Shown one piece after another: positions 1 to 12,739 of a DNA stretch of 64,000 bases. Under the pieces are notes generated by a model. The model was not told the origin of the DNA. It saw only the letters and a list, made by a program, of their open reading frames with translations, and searched no databases. The stretch is from Cucumis sativus (lineage: Eukaryota; Streptophyta; Magnoliopsida; Cucurbitales; Cucurbitaceae), in contig NC_026658.2 in NCBI RefSeq assembly GCF_000004075.3, forward strand, positions 24,664,075 to 24,728,074, in the 5' to 3' direction. Position numbers and translations under genes: made by a program. Each line of letters begins with the position of its first letter. Positions within the stretch are counted from its first letter, which is position 1.

Positions 1-1500
1 TTTAAACATGGTTATATTTTATAAATATATGGAATATTTTGCTATATTTTAAAAAATGATATTTTTTTCATTATTAGGACATATTTAGGGATGATTATAA
101 AATAGTTAAAGATAACTTTTTTTTCTTTTTTATAATTTCTTAAACATTAAATTAATTTTGATTTTATACTTCTTTCAAAAGAGTCTTTTTTATTTTTTTT
201 ATTTCAATTTTTCACGAGTTTTATCAAAAACATAAAAATTAACAATTTAGTGTATATTGTGTAGAACAAAATCACTCAAACAAAATTCATTTCTTACAAA
301 AAAAAATATTATTTTTTATAGAAAGAAAATGAAATGAAAATTTGTAATTGATGATTTGACCAGACACCACAAGAAAAAAGGTAGTTAAATGAAGGGTATT
401 ATATAGCGTTACATTTAGGAACATCTCAACAAAACCCAAACCTAATTATAGCATATGACCAACCAGACAATGATGTTGTGAAAATGTCCAACACGTTTTC
501 ATAACACACATCAATTTAACCTATACTTCTTCTTCTTCTTTTTTATTTATAGAAAAATCCTTATATAAACTATAACCTTTCAATTTTATCAAATTGATTT
601 GCACTTTGCTTCTATTTCCATATAACTCATGTATCATTATAAATGTTTTAAAACAAACATTTTATCACGTGATTGTACTCGAAATGTATTGGATTTACCC
701 ATTTGAAAGCATTTAATCAAGTTTGAGAATTCTAGATGAAAGAAGGCAGATGAGGTTATTCTAATTATAATAGTTTTGGTACACATGGCGACAATTTCGC
801 AAATATTTTCTTAAACGGCTGTAATTGAGCATTTGATCCTAAATAATAGAGTTAATTAGAATAGTATGTAAAGTATTTAGTTAAAAAAAAAAAGGGTAAT
901 TAGATTCATGAAATGCAAGGAAAGGATGGATTTAGAAAATAGTGTATGAATTAGAATTTAGGAATAGGAAGTTACTTGATAAACAAACACGGGATATTCG
1001 TGCGTAGGATTTTAATTTTATTCAACATATTGTCAGAATATTTGTATAAATGTAACGTCTCTTTTAAGCTTCAATAAACTGACTCAATACGCGCCTCGCG
1101 TGACTTCACTCCCCAATTAAACTATTTTTAAATTCCCCTCCCCAATACGTTGCTGTTTTCTAACGCGAGTAGACTTATTCCGAACGAACGCCGCGAGTAG
1201 AGGATTCCTCTTTTAACGAATTGACACAAACTAAATATAATTTCTTTAATATATTTTTATTTTTGTTTTGAAGCTGCTGCTAAAAGAAACGGTTATGGTC
1301 CTAAATCTCGCCTACACCAACTCCCCCATTCTCCGTCGCCGGCGGACCGTTACTGTTACGGTGACTCACTCCATTCCTTATAATTCTCTCTCTAATTACC
1401 GCCATTAATTCTCCGAAACCCACTCTCACTCACCATCTTTCTCTCTCTTTTTCCACTTATTATTGTTCTTCTTGCACTTTCTTTTTACTCTCTCTTCTTG
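1..1500. other. Intergenic DNA and QWRF promoter region
   Basis: AT-rich DNA with no convincing coding frame. From about 1080 the composition shifts to a more GC-balanced, CT-rich stretch (1080-1200 and 1310-1500, with several CTCTCT runs). That is typical of a plant core promoter and 5' leader for the gene starting at 1594. I see no clear TATA box at a fixed distance, so the transcription start is not called. Confidence 0.6.
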
Positions 1501-1524
1501 GAACATATATCATCGCTCTTGTTT

Positions 1525-1551
1525 ATGGCGGAATCTTTGAAATATTGTTAG
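1525..1551 (+). promoter_or_regulatory. Upstream ORF 1 in the QWRF leader
   Basis: A complete eight-codon reading frame, ATG at 1525 and TAG at 1549-1551, lies 42 bases before the main start codon. If the transcript begins upstream of 1525, ribosomes would meet this ATG first. The peptide looks arbitrary, so any role would come from translation of the uORF itself. Its presence in the mRNA is inferred. Confidence 0.45.
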
Positions 1552-1561
1552 GGTTTTTGGA

Positions 1562-1600
1562 ATGGGAGGTGAATTCATTTCTGGATTTCAGCAATGGTAG
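1562..1600 (+). promoter_or_regulatory. Upstream ORF 2 overlapping the QWRF start codon
   Basis: ATG at 1562 opens a 12-codon frame (MGGEFISGFQQW) ending in TAG at 1598-1600. It is in a different frame from the main ORF and overlaps the main ATG (1594-1596) by seven bases, so a ribosome translating it passes over the real start. Overlapping uORFs of this kind usually reduce translation of the main frame. The main ATG has a good context (CAATGG), and so does the uORF ATG (GGAATGGG). Confidence 0.5.
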
Positions 1601-4600
1601 CTGCTGTATCAACGACGATAAACTCCAAGACTGCCCCTCAGAAAGGGCCTCCTCCTCATCTTCATCCTACGCGACACAATTCGAACAGGCTTCCTTTATT
1701 TCCATCTGAGTCCGACAATGCAATCCATCCACGCAAGCCCAAATCGCGGGAGGTTACTTCTCGATTTATGCCTCCATCCAACTCATCTTCCTCGCCCTTG
1801 CTTACGAAACGTTCTTCTTCTCCTTCACTCTCTAGAACTTCCAGTTTAGCTGCTACGCCGACGCAGGCTGCTTCGTCTCTCAATAAGCGTTCTACATCGG
1901 TGGACCGCAGGAGAGTTGGGACTCCTAGGCCTTACTCTCTTGATTTCAGGACTGGGTTTGATAATGGTGGACTGGGGGAGATGCCTGCCTCTCAGAAGTT
2001 ATTGCTTACTTCTACGAGAAGCTTATCTGTTTCATTCCAGGGTGAGTCTTTCTCTTTGCAAGTTAGTAAGGCGAAACCAGCTCCTTCACCAGGTGCCAGG
2101 AAGGGTACGCCTGAACGCAGGAAGTCGACGACGCCAGCGAGAGGAGGCGGTGTTGCGGACAAAGCAGAGAACTCAAAGCTAATTGTAGATCAGCATAGAT
2201 GGCCAGCGAGGTTGCGGCAGGAAAATTTGATGACCAGGAGTTTGGATTGTGAGGACATGGCCGAGAGGAGGAGAGTTAGTGGTGGATCTGTGAATGTCAT
2301 TAGGCAGTTGCAGGATTCAAAGGCTCAGGGTAGGGCTTCTTTTGATGGGGTTTTGAGCTCGGATTCTGTAACTGCGGGAATGGAGAAAGCGGATGAACTT
2401 GTTGTGGACGCAAATTCAGAAAATTTATCTGATCATTCTAATGTACTTTCGTCTGATTCGGATAGCGTCTCTTCAGGTAGCAATTGCGGAACTCAAGATT
2501 ACAGTCCTAACGAAGGACAGGGGCAGCGTGGACCTCGAGGAATTGTAGTGCCAGCAAGATTTTGGCAGGAGACAAACAACAGGTTGCGGCGCCAGCCGGA
2601 AAACGGCTCGCCTTTGTCAAAAAACGTTGGGGCAAGAAGTTTAGCTCCTTCAAAGCTTACCGTGACAAAGAAGTTTGCAATGGATAGTCCTACATCAACT
2701 CCACGGGAAATTGCCAACAGTAGAGGTCAATTGTCTCCCATTCGCGGTTCACTTAGGCCTATGTCACCAAGTAGGCTGTTAGCATCGTCCACAGGACCTC
2801 GGTTGAGGAATTCTGTGGGGAGTACACCTCTTAATAGTTTGAACAGCATTCCATTATCAATGACAAGTTTTGTTGCTGATGCCCGAAGGGGGAAGATTGC
2901 GGAGAACCGAATTGTAGATGCACACTCATTGAGGCTTTTACATAATCGGCTACTGCAATGGCGTTTTGCCAATGCCCGAGCAGATGCTGCACAATCCGGC
3001 CTCAGTTTGAATGCAGAGGTACGCTTCGACTATTCTCCCTCTGCCTCAATCATGCCATAAATTTCTATTTTGTTCTAACCCCCCCACCCATTATCTTCTT
3101 TTTCTCTCTCCTTTTGTTTTTTGATGTATCCTTTTTAAAACACACAATTTTATTTACCTCCTGTTGTGGTGGGTTGACCGTTCAAGAATTGTTGGGTTTT
3201 ATTGTTTTTAAAATTTTCTTTTCTTATACCCATGGTTGAAATTCGGGGATGCTACTTACCATAGAGTCTTAATTGCATCAGAGAAGCCTCTATAACGCTT
3301 GGCTGAGTACTTCAAAGCTGCGTGAATCTGTTAGAACAAAAAGATCAGAGTTACAGTTACTCAAGCAAAAACTAACGTTAACCACCATCCTCAGCTGGCA
3401 AGTAAGACTAATGCTCTGTGTTTCCCTTCTTGATTTCAGTTAGCTATCTTATGATGTATTTTGTAATTTTTAAATGTTTTTTTAGCTCTCTTGTTTCTAG
3501 CAGTATTATCGTTCTTTGAAATGAAAGTTGATTCTGAAGTTCTTTTTATGCTATTTTAGCAATTTTACAACTGTTTTTGCCAATACTGGTGCAAGGGAAT
3601 TCTTCCCCACCTATGTTTAGTTGAACTTGGTTTAGGAAATGGTTTTGGAGATCTTATCATTATGCTGCAGTGCTGTTTTTATTATTCATTAGGACTAGAG
3701 CCGTATTTTACTGGTTCTTTGCTAGCTTCAATTTCCATCACTAGCAGCTAATATTCTTAGGATTACGAGTTAATGTTATTGTTTTTTCTAGTTTCCGTCT
3801 TGCTCTTTTCTGATTTGCCACTGTTTGGTGACAATAGATGTTGCATTTGGAAGAATGGGATGAACTGGATCAAGACTTTTCCAACAGTTTATCAGGTGTT
3901 ACCGAAGCTTTGAGGGCTAGCACCCTTCGCCTGCCAGTTGTTGGATCGGCAAAGGTAAAGTACATGATTCTGCCTGCTCTGTTGTCTTTGAGAGCAAGAA
4001 ATATTTGACTATGTGGTTCGCTGTTTCATTGATTTGATTACTTGACATTCTGTTTCCTTTCTGCTACAGGCGGATGTCCAAGGTATTAAGGACGCCATTT
4101 CCTCTGCCGTTGATGTGCTGCAGACAATGGCATCATCCATTTGTTTTCTATTATCAAAGGTGATGATCATCATTTCTTTTATTGTTTCCATTCTCAGTAG
4201 ATTTTGAAGTTGTAAAATGTTGCTAGGCATTTGTTAAATTTATTCCAATGGTCCATTGTGCAATTTTGGTTCAAGGTATTCTAGAATGCTCGCAAGATTA
4301 CGATGGTTGGATACTTGATAATTTATCCATATGAATGTGATATGAGTTGAACAAGAAAAGGTTAAACTAGAAGCAAAGAGGAAGAGAGAAGCCTACCTAA
4401 ATTTTTGCTCAAAGCAGACGATAGAAGATTCTCTAGAAGTGTATAAATAAGAAGTAATTGCCAATGAACTGCAATAAGAAGCTAAAAACAACCCAATTCC
4501 AAGTTTTCCTTGGCATGTCTATATGTTTTCAAAACGTGTTAGTTCATAGCAATAGATTTAACCGCGTTAAACCAACGGATACTTGCATTTCCCCCAGTAT

Positions 4601-6997
4601 TCTCCTTCCTGAACTCCTTATAAAATTAGAGCATTTTGGAACATTTCGCTTCTATTGGATGAGGGTGGTAAACCTTTCAGAAAGGATTTCTTGATTGGGA
4701 TTAAGTTGACTGAGGAGAGATTTTTGAAAGAGCTTTTGCTTGTTGAGATTTTTATCCTGAAATTTGTTGGGAATCAAGGTAGTATGAGATGCGTTTATCC
4801 CACATTGGGTTAGAATTGGATGGCCAATGTGGTACTTAAGTAGCTTGGCTCTCCAATCCCAGTAGTTGGCTTTTGGGGTGTGGTTCTCCAAGGTGCTTAA
4901 GTACCTACAAAATCTTGCTTCATTTAACAGCCAATCAGTCTACTCTTCTTCTTTACTAACATAAGTTCTTCCTAAATTACTCCTAGCTTGCACAATTGAT
5001 AGGTCGCAGGAAATTTTTACATAACAAGAACTTCTCAGTTCATAATTCTTGTGTGTTGTTAACATTGTACAAGGGTTATATATAAGTTTCACACCGTAAC
5101 CTTCTGAATATAAATCTAGTGGTCTTCAACTTGCATCTGATGTGAATTGCCCTTTTGATGCTAATCTGCCAGGATGCACCACCCGGACCCCAATAACTGC
5201 TCCCAGTCAAAAGTATCCCACAACTCCATTAGCACTGAAAGTGAAACTTAAAAAGAAAAAAGTATACAGTGTTTGTGGCTAATTTACTGTGCCTGTTATG
5301 TATGGGTAGCCGAAATCCTGAGAAACCAAACTCATTACACGAGAAAGAAAATGGGTTTGAAAAATGGAAATAAGAGAGTGGATAGATTTGGTAATTATAT
5401 AATTTCCCGAATGACCAAGTGATGAGAATTAATAAAAGCACAAAAATATTTGTGTCCGAGACTGGACTAACCTTGGGATATTGTGTAACTGAACTCAAGG
5501 GAATGTGCTGAAAGCTTAAATATACATTATATATAGATAAATACTTTTGGTTGCATTGTATGGTCGTCCTAGAAATATCATTAACAAATTGGGTTTATAG
5601 GACCAAATTTGTTTGCTTGTTTATTGCTGTGTCAGTGATACAAGGTCATGTTTCTCGAGGTATACACTTGTACCTTTTCAGGACCAAATTTGTTTGCTTG
5701 TTTATTGCTGTGTCAGTGGTTGGCATGACTACAATTTTAACCATCCAAGTATTCTTTCCCTCCCAATTCTCAAGAGAAAAATGTGCTTCAAAAGTACACG
5801 AAGTGACTAGGTCTGATTGCTGACTGGAAACCAAGCTCATCTGTAATCTTAGGCTATTACTTTTTTGGCTCTCCATCTGGTGTTTAGTTTTAGGAATTGT
5901 AATCCCAGAGAACTGACGGAAAAAGAAGGACCATGCTCAGTCAGATGTAGAACCGTTGATCACATACCAAAGATACGGAAAGTCGTTAAAATCTTTGTAT
6001 TTTCTTATAGTCTCGACCTAATGCCTCAAGTCATCACCCAAACCAGCCTTAATAATACTTAAAAGATATGTATCAACTTTAGTTGCAATGTTAGAATTGG
6101 GAACCATTTTGCCAATAAAGAAGACCATCACATCAAAGCAGAGCACTTCAAACTCAGTTTTCATCTATTGAGTAGATCAACCAATCTTTAGTTGTATAAT
6201 TATTGTTGTTTTGTTTTGATGGAAGTGTTTATCATCATCGATAAGTGTTTTAATCTTCAAGTTCATCTCAAATCATTTAGATCGTTTCGCTATTCCTTAA
6301 AAAGGTGAAAAACTGCTAAAAATTTGTAGCTAATATTGAAGACTAATTAACGAGATCAACCAGCTCAGATCTCTCCCATGTTGAGTACTTCTAATGAATC
6401 TTTGTACTTTCCCTTTCTCATCAGTTGCTTTGCATTTGCATGAACCAAAGCCCCATCATGATTGCTCTGTTGAATGTGCAACAAATATATTTCTAACGTT
6501 AGACATGAGGAAACATGAATGTACATATTGACAATGATTAACTACTTTGGTCAATTTCAGACTATCCACGTGAAAGTTAATATTATGTTCACAGTTCGTT
6601 TTTTAATTTTCATGGATCTTGCCACTCGGTTTGTACTTTTGTGCTTCTAAGCATATATCATTTGATAGGTTGGAAAAGTAAACTCTCTTGTTTCTGAGCT
6701 TGCGAATGTGAGTGCAAAGGAATGTGCTTTGCTTGAGCGGGTAAAATGTCTGTTGTCTGCAATTGCCGTACTACAGGTAAATGCTTCTGGTTTACTACTC
6801 TCATTTTCCTCCTTAATACCTCTCAAAATACATTTCAACATTCACTTTCCATCCTCCTATAATCCGGGATATTTATTTTTCTTGTATATATTTATTCATG
6901 TATGTTTGTAGTTATGTATTTAATTTTTGGGAATCAGGTGAAAGAGTGTAGTCTGCGTACGCAAATTTTACAGCGGAGATACGTACCTTCAACCTGA
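1594..6997 (+). CDS. QWRF1/QWRF2: QWRF motif (DUF566) microtubule-associated protein
   Basis: Six coding exons, all in phase 0: 1594-3018, 3282-3401, 3838-3954, 4070-4159, 6669-6776, 6938-6997, giving 639 aa, close to the length I recall for Arabidopsis QWRF1/SCO3 and QWRF2. Residues 1-430 are basic, Ser/Pro/Arg-rich and low in complexity, the usual microtubule-binding half of the family. The signature QWRF is at residues 455-458 (RLLQWRFANARAD). The helical DUF566 half continues in exons 2-6 (for example RSLYNAWLSTSKLRESV, LRASTLRLPV, VNSLVSELANVSAKE). Family members include the augmin subunit AUG8, and SCO3 associates with microtubules and affects plastid development. Intron 4 (4160-6668) is about 2.5 kb and contains repeat-like DNA. 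The start is the first ATG of the long frame; two uORFs precede it. Family assignment is firm; QWRF1 versus QWRF2 orthology is not resolved. Confidence 0.93.
4765..5010. repeat. Possible LTR/TRIM-like repeat remnant in QWRF intron 4
   Basis: The segment opens with TGTTGGGAATC and contains TATCCCACATTGGG. This combination is common in short non-autonomous plant LTR elements. Related words (CAATGTGGTACTTAAGTA, GTGCTTAAGTACC) recur inside it. I could not define a matching 3' end or target duplication, so this is only a suspicion. Confidence 0.25.
5600..5718. repeat. Perfect 38-bp direct repeat
   Basis: Bases 5600-5637 and 5681-5718 are identical over 38 bp (beginning GGACCAAATTTG, ending GTGTCAGTG) and are 81 bp apart start to start. 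The first copy follows TTTATA and the second follows TTTTCA, so the identity ends sharply on the left. Perfect identity implies a recent local duplication within QWRF intron 4. No coding function is seen. Confidence 0.85.
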
Positions 6998-9174
6998 CAA
7001 CTTCTTACATGTAAAAGCTGTTGACTGTCACAAAGCTAACATTATAGCAGAAGATCAAACTCTTTCCTTTTTTTTGGAAGCAATAAGGACATCTGGATGC
7101 TTGTGGTTTTCTGAAGCAGATGAGTGTCCACATATTTGATTTGGGTTTTGTTTGTTTAGAGGAAAATTGTAAGTATTGTGCATGTGCGTGTATAGGTAGC
7201 AGAGATTGTCCTTAATGTCAAATTAATTTGTGTACAGTCCATTCATTACAGACCAGAGGTTTTCATTTATAAAATATGAATTGGTGTGTTCTTTTACAAG
7301 TAATGTCTAGTCTGGTTTCTTCATATGGTTGTCTGTTCTGCTCACTTTGTAGCCTTCCAAATCGACTTTTTAGTGAAATTCCTACAAAACGAAATGGCCA
7401 CCTTTTTCTTTGCCTGGATTCCCCCTCTCTCTCTCTGGCTCTCACTCCATCGTAAAAATGTTATTGAGTGAGAGTCAAGAATCGAACTTTAATGATGATA
7501 AGATTCGCAAAGCTAGTAAAAAGGAAAAAAGAGATCCATCCTCGTGCAATGATATGAGTAGAGGGTGAAAGTGTTTGGGGTTGTAGTACATAACCTCAAA
7601 ACTTTTCAGAAAACCCATCAAGGAAAACGACATCACATTTACTACTGTATTAAGAAGGATTTAGATACGCCACGGAGTGGTAATTCTCATAATTGTAGAG
7701 GCGACAGCATTACGATTCTTTAATTCTGATTAGAATGGAATCTTAAGATTGGGACTGGACTTGAACGGCTTTCTCTTCCCCTTTGGTTACAGAAGACGAC
7801 ACAGCAGGTTCTTTTTATGATGGAAACATTTCACTCACATACGCTGTTTTTATATACGTTTTTAATGCATATGGAATTGTGTTACAGGAAAGAAGAAAAG
7901 GAAGATCTGAACAAAGATTTTGTGGTGCGTGGCGTATGGCTTTGGGCTGATGAGTAAGTCAAGGAGATGGGCCTGGTTGGGACTAGGAGGCCCCATCTGA
8001 AGGAGATTCCATTGATTCAAGTTCATTGATGAGTCAGGTACACTTTCCTTTTCCCTCTTCTCCATGCTTTCCATGCTAATTGAAAACCACCACCATGGGG
8101 TCTATTTCCCAATAAGACGGGTGCTTTCATGAATTTATCTCTTACAAGATACACCATGTTTCCCTCTCTCCCTATCATAGACTCAATTCGAGTACACCTC
8201 GATTCACACATGAATATTTTAGTAACAATAGGGTTTGTGATTTGAATCACTCTATCTTTAATCGTGTTCAAAGAAAGAAAAAAAAAATGGAAAGTGATGG
8301 ATGAAAAACAATAATCGTATTCAAACACAATATAATTTATCAATTTGCATGTTTAATAGAGGAAGAAAAAGTCCATTCGTCCACTGTTGGAGTGTTAATG
8401 GAAGAGTTAAATTATAGTTTTAGTTTTAGAATATTTACTTTGTAAACCACAAGGCCCTATGTTTAAGACCGTATAATTAATTGGTTGGTATAGGTGCAAA
8501 ATTTGTGTATTTATTAAGTTGTTGAATTTGTAAATAAATGTGTAGGATAAGGGCCCCTACAGTCAGAGTTGATTTTAATCCAGTATTTGTTGTTGTTATA
8601 GAAGGTTTGAAGGTTGAGAAAAAATGAGTTAAATGGGACTATATCCAAGCTTTAAAAATGATTTGAAATATATGAATCTTAATTTTGTTTAGATGGCAAT
8701 GGATAGAAAACTTCCCTCCCCACTTTGTATCCAATATAAAAAAGAAAAAAGAAAAAAGAAAAAAGAAAAAAAAAAAGTGGAAGATTTAAAGGTAAGTAAA
8801 TTAAGAAGGAAAAGAGAAAGAATGGTGAGTGTGTAGTTGCATCTGTTGTTGTTGTGGGATCCACGTAAGCATTGGTTTTGGGTATTTTGGTAAAGACGCG
8901 GCGAAGGGAATGGATGAAAAATGGGTGCTTACTGCTTCATTTAATAATACATTAATTGGTGTCATCATCGTCTTTGTTCTTTGGCCTTTGGCTTTGTTTA
9001 AAAGCAAATACATAAACAAATCGGTATCCCCCAATAGGTGTTCTTCTTCTGCTTCTCATTATGCCGTGGATCCCACTTCGTGTGTCTCCTGGGCCACGCT
9101 GACGTGCCCCCCACCCATTTTTCCTTTCTTTTTTTTTTTTAATTCTTCCTAATAATAATAATCCCTTTCTTAAT

Positions 9175-9213
9175 TGTGTGTGTGTGTGTGTATATATACA
9201 CACATACACACAC
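9175..9213. repeat. Compound self-complementary microsatellite (TG)n(TA)n(CA)n
   Basis: A run of TG dinucleotides (9175-9190) passes through TATATATA into a run of CA dinucleotides with one TA break (about 9198-9213). The two flanks are complementary, so the tract can fold into a hairpin with a TA-rich centre. It is intergenic. Confidence 0.8.
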
Positions 9214-10740
9214 ATCATATACAAATAATGGGACCCCCTCCCATCTCAAGATTCTCTAACTCACCCCTTCTTATATATTCTTGTGAGTTTTTTTTTTTAA
9301 TTTGGGGCTGGGTCCTTAACCTCCTTCGCATCCACTATCACTTTACTTATTCTAACTTCTAACCTCTCTCTTCAATCATTTTTCTTTTTTCTCTTTTTAA
9401 TAATCTAACTTTGCCCTTCTTCGTTCCGTCGCGGCCTTCAAGAAATTGTTTTTTAATCTATAGTTTGACATTAGAATATTCATTTGCTTGTGTATTCAAT
9501 GCATGTAGATTCCTCTCCACCTCTATAATTTGGGTCCTAGTTGCATAATTTTATTTGATATGATGTATCATTTGTTTAATTGTGGAGTCAAGATATTAAT
9601 ATATATATATAGAATGTCAATTAAAGAAATAATTGTCATTTTTTAAAAGATGTTTGTGTGGTACAAGTGTGACGTAGATGAAAATTATTTTAAATTTATT
9701 TTTTTTATATATTTTTTTTGTTAGAAGAAATTGCTCCAACAAATATTTTGCTTTTAGAGATATCTTGGAAGTTTATCTAACTTCCATTAGGAGATTTATT
9801 TAATCAATGTAATTATATGATCCACTTGTAATATGAGACACATGATTCTCCACTTGGCATTACTGATGTGGATTTTCATAGACTTTGTCAAATCACAAAT
9901 CAAAACACAAGTTTAAGCCTTTTATGAAGCTTATATTTTTTTATTTCTCTCTTGGAATATTTGTTACGTCATAAGATCATTTTTGTTATTTGATTAATTT
10001 TATGTTGTTATTCTTATTATATTTAAAATTAATTGATCCTTTTAAGGTCTCAATTCAATCAAAAGAAAAAGGCAAAGCCAATAATATGTATATTTGGTTT
10101 GTTGTTTATGTGAATATGTTGTTAGTTTTTCTTTTTAATTAGTTTTTATAAGTGATTATTTTATGAATAATATTGGAATCATAAACAAAACATTGAGTAT
10201 TCTTAAATTGTCCATTCATAGATGGTTTCAATGATCATAAAAAAATAATAAGTTTTTTGTTTAGTTAAAATCACAAATAAGTAAACTAATTAAAAACATT
10301 TAGTCAATAGACAATTTAGATTTGAGTATGATCCTATGGTAAGCCATTAATTATTTGCCTTTGGTACCTTTGAATTGAAAAGAGATGCAATTTTAAACCA
10401 ATTTTTAATTTTTAATTTTTAATTCTTTTGATCTTTTTGTTGGTAAAGAATAGGAGAGAATGGTTAAAATGATAACTACGTTATTTGTCACGTTATTATA
10501 ATAATTAGGATTGAACCATCTCATATATATTGAAATATGAGTATCTACCGGTGGAGATGTGTTCAAATGATGATCATATCTAGTTCGTGTATATGAGTTG
10601 AGTTGATTTTGAAGGATCTTTTTTACCAATTCAAAATCTTGAGTTACTCAGGCTGGCTACCTGAAAAACACAAATAAAGTCTACAAATACTAAACATCAA
10701 ATATATGTAATATATCTATTATAAATTTAAAATACTATTA

Positions 10741-10900
10741 TAATTGACAACAATTTTAAGGATATAGCAACAATTTAGAAAATTACAAACATAACAAAAT
10801 CTATCCATAATCAACTTTTATTACATAGTTTATTAGTGATAAACTTATATACTTAATTGTTTTAAATTTTATTATTATATTTGCAACTATCTCCTGGAGA
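10741..10900. repeat. Degenerate copy of the MITE family seen at 47498
   Basis: Shared words with the 47.5-kb element run in the same order: GATATAGCAACAATTTA, ACATAACAAAATCTAT, TTATTAGTGATAAACT and a 3' end near TTATTATATTTGCAACTA. The similarity is diffuse, so the limits are approximate and no target duplication was identified. Confidence 0.5.
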
Positions 10901-12009
10901 AGTTTGAATATATAACCGTAACTTGTGCTAGTTTGGATTTAATACAAGAACAAATTATTAAACTTAGAATCTAACTCAAACTCAATTCCAAGAATGGAAA
11001 ATTTTAAACTCTAATCTGCTTAACATTTAAGTTTGGGTAATTGGACAGCCATTTGAGCATTCTTAGATTTTTAGTATTCTCAAATAAATTTAAAGATTAT
11101 TTTAATTGTACAAATACTGAAATTCAATATCAGAAAAAAAAAGAACAATCTTAATGTAATGAATATAAACCGACTTTGAATCTATTTGTTTTTATTCATT
11201 TTGTATTTATAGTCCCAATGCGTTCCCCATTCGGAATATTATCTTAAACCCAATGAATAAAATTTTTGAATACATTTCCATTTCGTAAGGAAACAGTTTT
11301 CTTTTTCCTTTTATCATCAAAATTACACCTAATAATGCCTCATATTTCATATTTCCCAACTACGTCAAATTCCCCATTTTAATATATAAAACAGAGTTTC
11401 AAATATTTATAGAACAGTTTCTATTTTGTTTGGATGGTAAGTTTGTGCAACATTAGATAAAAAGAATTGGAGATGTAAAATTTCACAAGGCATTATTACC
11501 CACTATAATAATCGGTTAGATGTCGGTTTAGAGCGAAGGAAAGAGGCGAAGGGCGGTGGTGTTGTTTATTTATTTAGGCATAGTCTTGTTTTTAAATAAA
11601 TATATATGTGTGTGTGGGAAAAGAAAATAGAAAAGAAAAAGAAAGGGTGAGAGAAGAGTGATTGAGAAGAGGCTGTACGGTACGGCGAGGACAATGTTGA
11701 ATTTCGATTATCCATGCAAATTGCAACAAACAAATCTCTCCTCTCCACGATTACATCTCATCCTTCCATTATTATTATTCAAATTACCCTATAAACCTCT
11801 CCCCCAAATTTTGGTTTTTTTTTTTTTTTCTTTTTAGAACCGAGGGATAAATCACCATTGCCGGTGGAAGAAAATTTCATTACGACGGTTCGTTTCCGAC
11901 CAACTGATTATTAAAATCTCATTGGATTATTCACTGTTCTTACTTCTTCTACAACATCGCCACTAAACTCAAAAACAAAATTCCATCCTTCTCTCTCTCT
12001 CTCTCTTTT

Positions 12010-12739
12010 TCACACGAATAAGTTCAAAAGCTTCGTTTCTTTCCGTTGGTCGCCAAGATCGCCGCTTCCGAAGCTAGTCATGACCGACTCTTCGGAATCA
12101 AGAGACCGCCGATTCTCCAACGGATGATGATTCTTCGCTCTGCCGAGACTGAGATCAGGAAGGCACCGGAAATCAGACGGAGTAGATGGGTAAAATTGAA
12201 GATTGTGTACCGTGGTGGTTGTCCAGACATCGGTATTAAAAGTAAGCGATGAATCATCAAGGTTAGGCGTGGGATTGGCAGAAATTTCGATTCCGGGTAT
12301 TGGTCGGAGAACCCCGCCGTTGAGAATAGTATCCGCCGCCGCCTGACAGACGTGCCAGTTCCCAGTAGACAATAGACCAACGGCGCCGCTAACTGGGTTA
12401 ACTGTGCGACCACAGGCTTCGAATAACAGAGACTGAAACAAAGCTTGAAAAAAAGAAAAGAAAAAGAAAAAGAAAAAGGAAGAGAGAAAATCTCAGAATG
12501 AATGGATAGTGAAATAAAAGAAAAAAGGTAGTTAATAAATTAGGACTAAATTTACCAGGTCTTTGATGATAAGGAACGGCGGAGATGAAGGACAAAAGAT
12601 CACTACGGCCAAAAAACTTAGCAAGAAACAGAGTAGCGTTGCCTTGAGCTTCGGGAGAATCAATCCAATGAAGACTAGACCTTAAAACGCAAGCTTCGCT
12701 GCAGCCCTTTCGAAGCACTCTGCAACCGTTGCAACTCAT
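12010..12739 (-). CDS. LBD37/38/39: Class II LOB-domain transcription factor (LBD37/38/39 type)
   Basis: Two exons on the minus strand, 12739-12556 and 12443-12010, joined in phase 1 to give 205 aa. Residues 3-17 carry the LOB zinc-finger-like block C-x2-C-x6-C-x3-C (CNGCRVLRKGCSEAC). The GAS-like block FFGRSDLLSFISAVP follows, then across the splice ALFQSLLFEACGRTVNPV and TGNWHVCQAAADTIL. The wording of these blocks matches class II LBDs, which lack the full leucine-zipper-like coiled coil of class I, and best fits the LBD37/38/39 branch. Those Arabidopsis proteins are nitrate-responsive nuclear repressors of anthocyanin synthesis and nitrogen-response genes. The C-terminal third is variable, as in the family. 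The single intron at this position is usual for LBD genes. Family and class are firm; the one-to-one orthologue is not decided. Confidence 0.93.

Larger units (their letters stand above)
6998..12009. other. QWRF 3' region and gene-free intergenic DNA
   Basis: The first 200-300 bases after the QWRF stop are probably 3' UTR. After that I see no gene: the open frames are short, AT-biased and without recognisable domains. Simple A-rich and T-rich tracts occur (for example the AAAAAAG repeats at 8740-8776), as well as a GT/TA/CA microsatellite near 9175 and a MITE-like repeat near 10741. The stretch 11940-12009 is TC-rich and probably belongs to the 3' end of the LBD gene on the minus strand. Confidence 0.6.
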
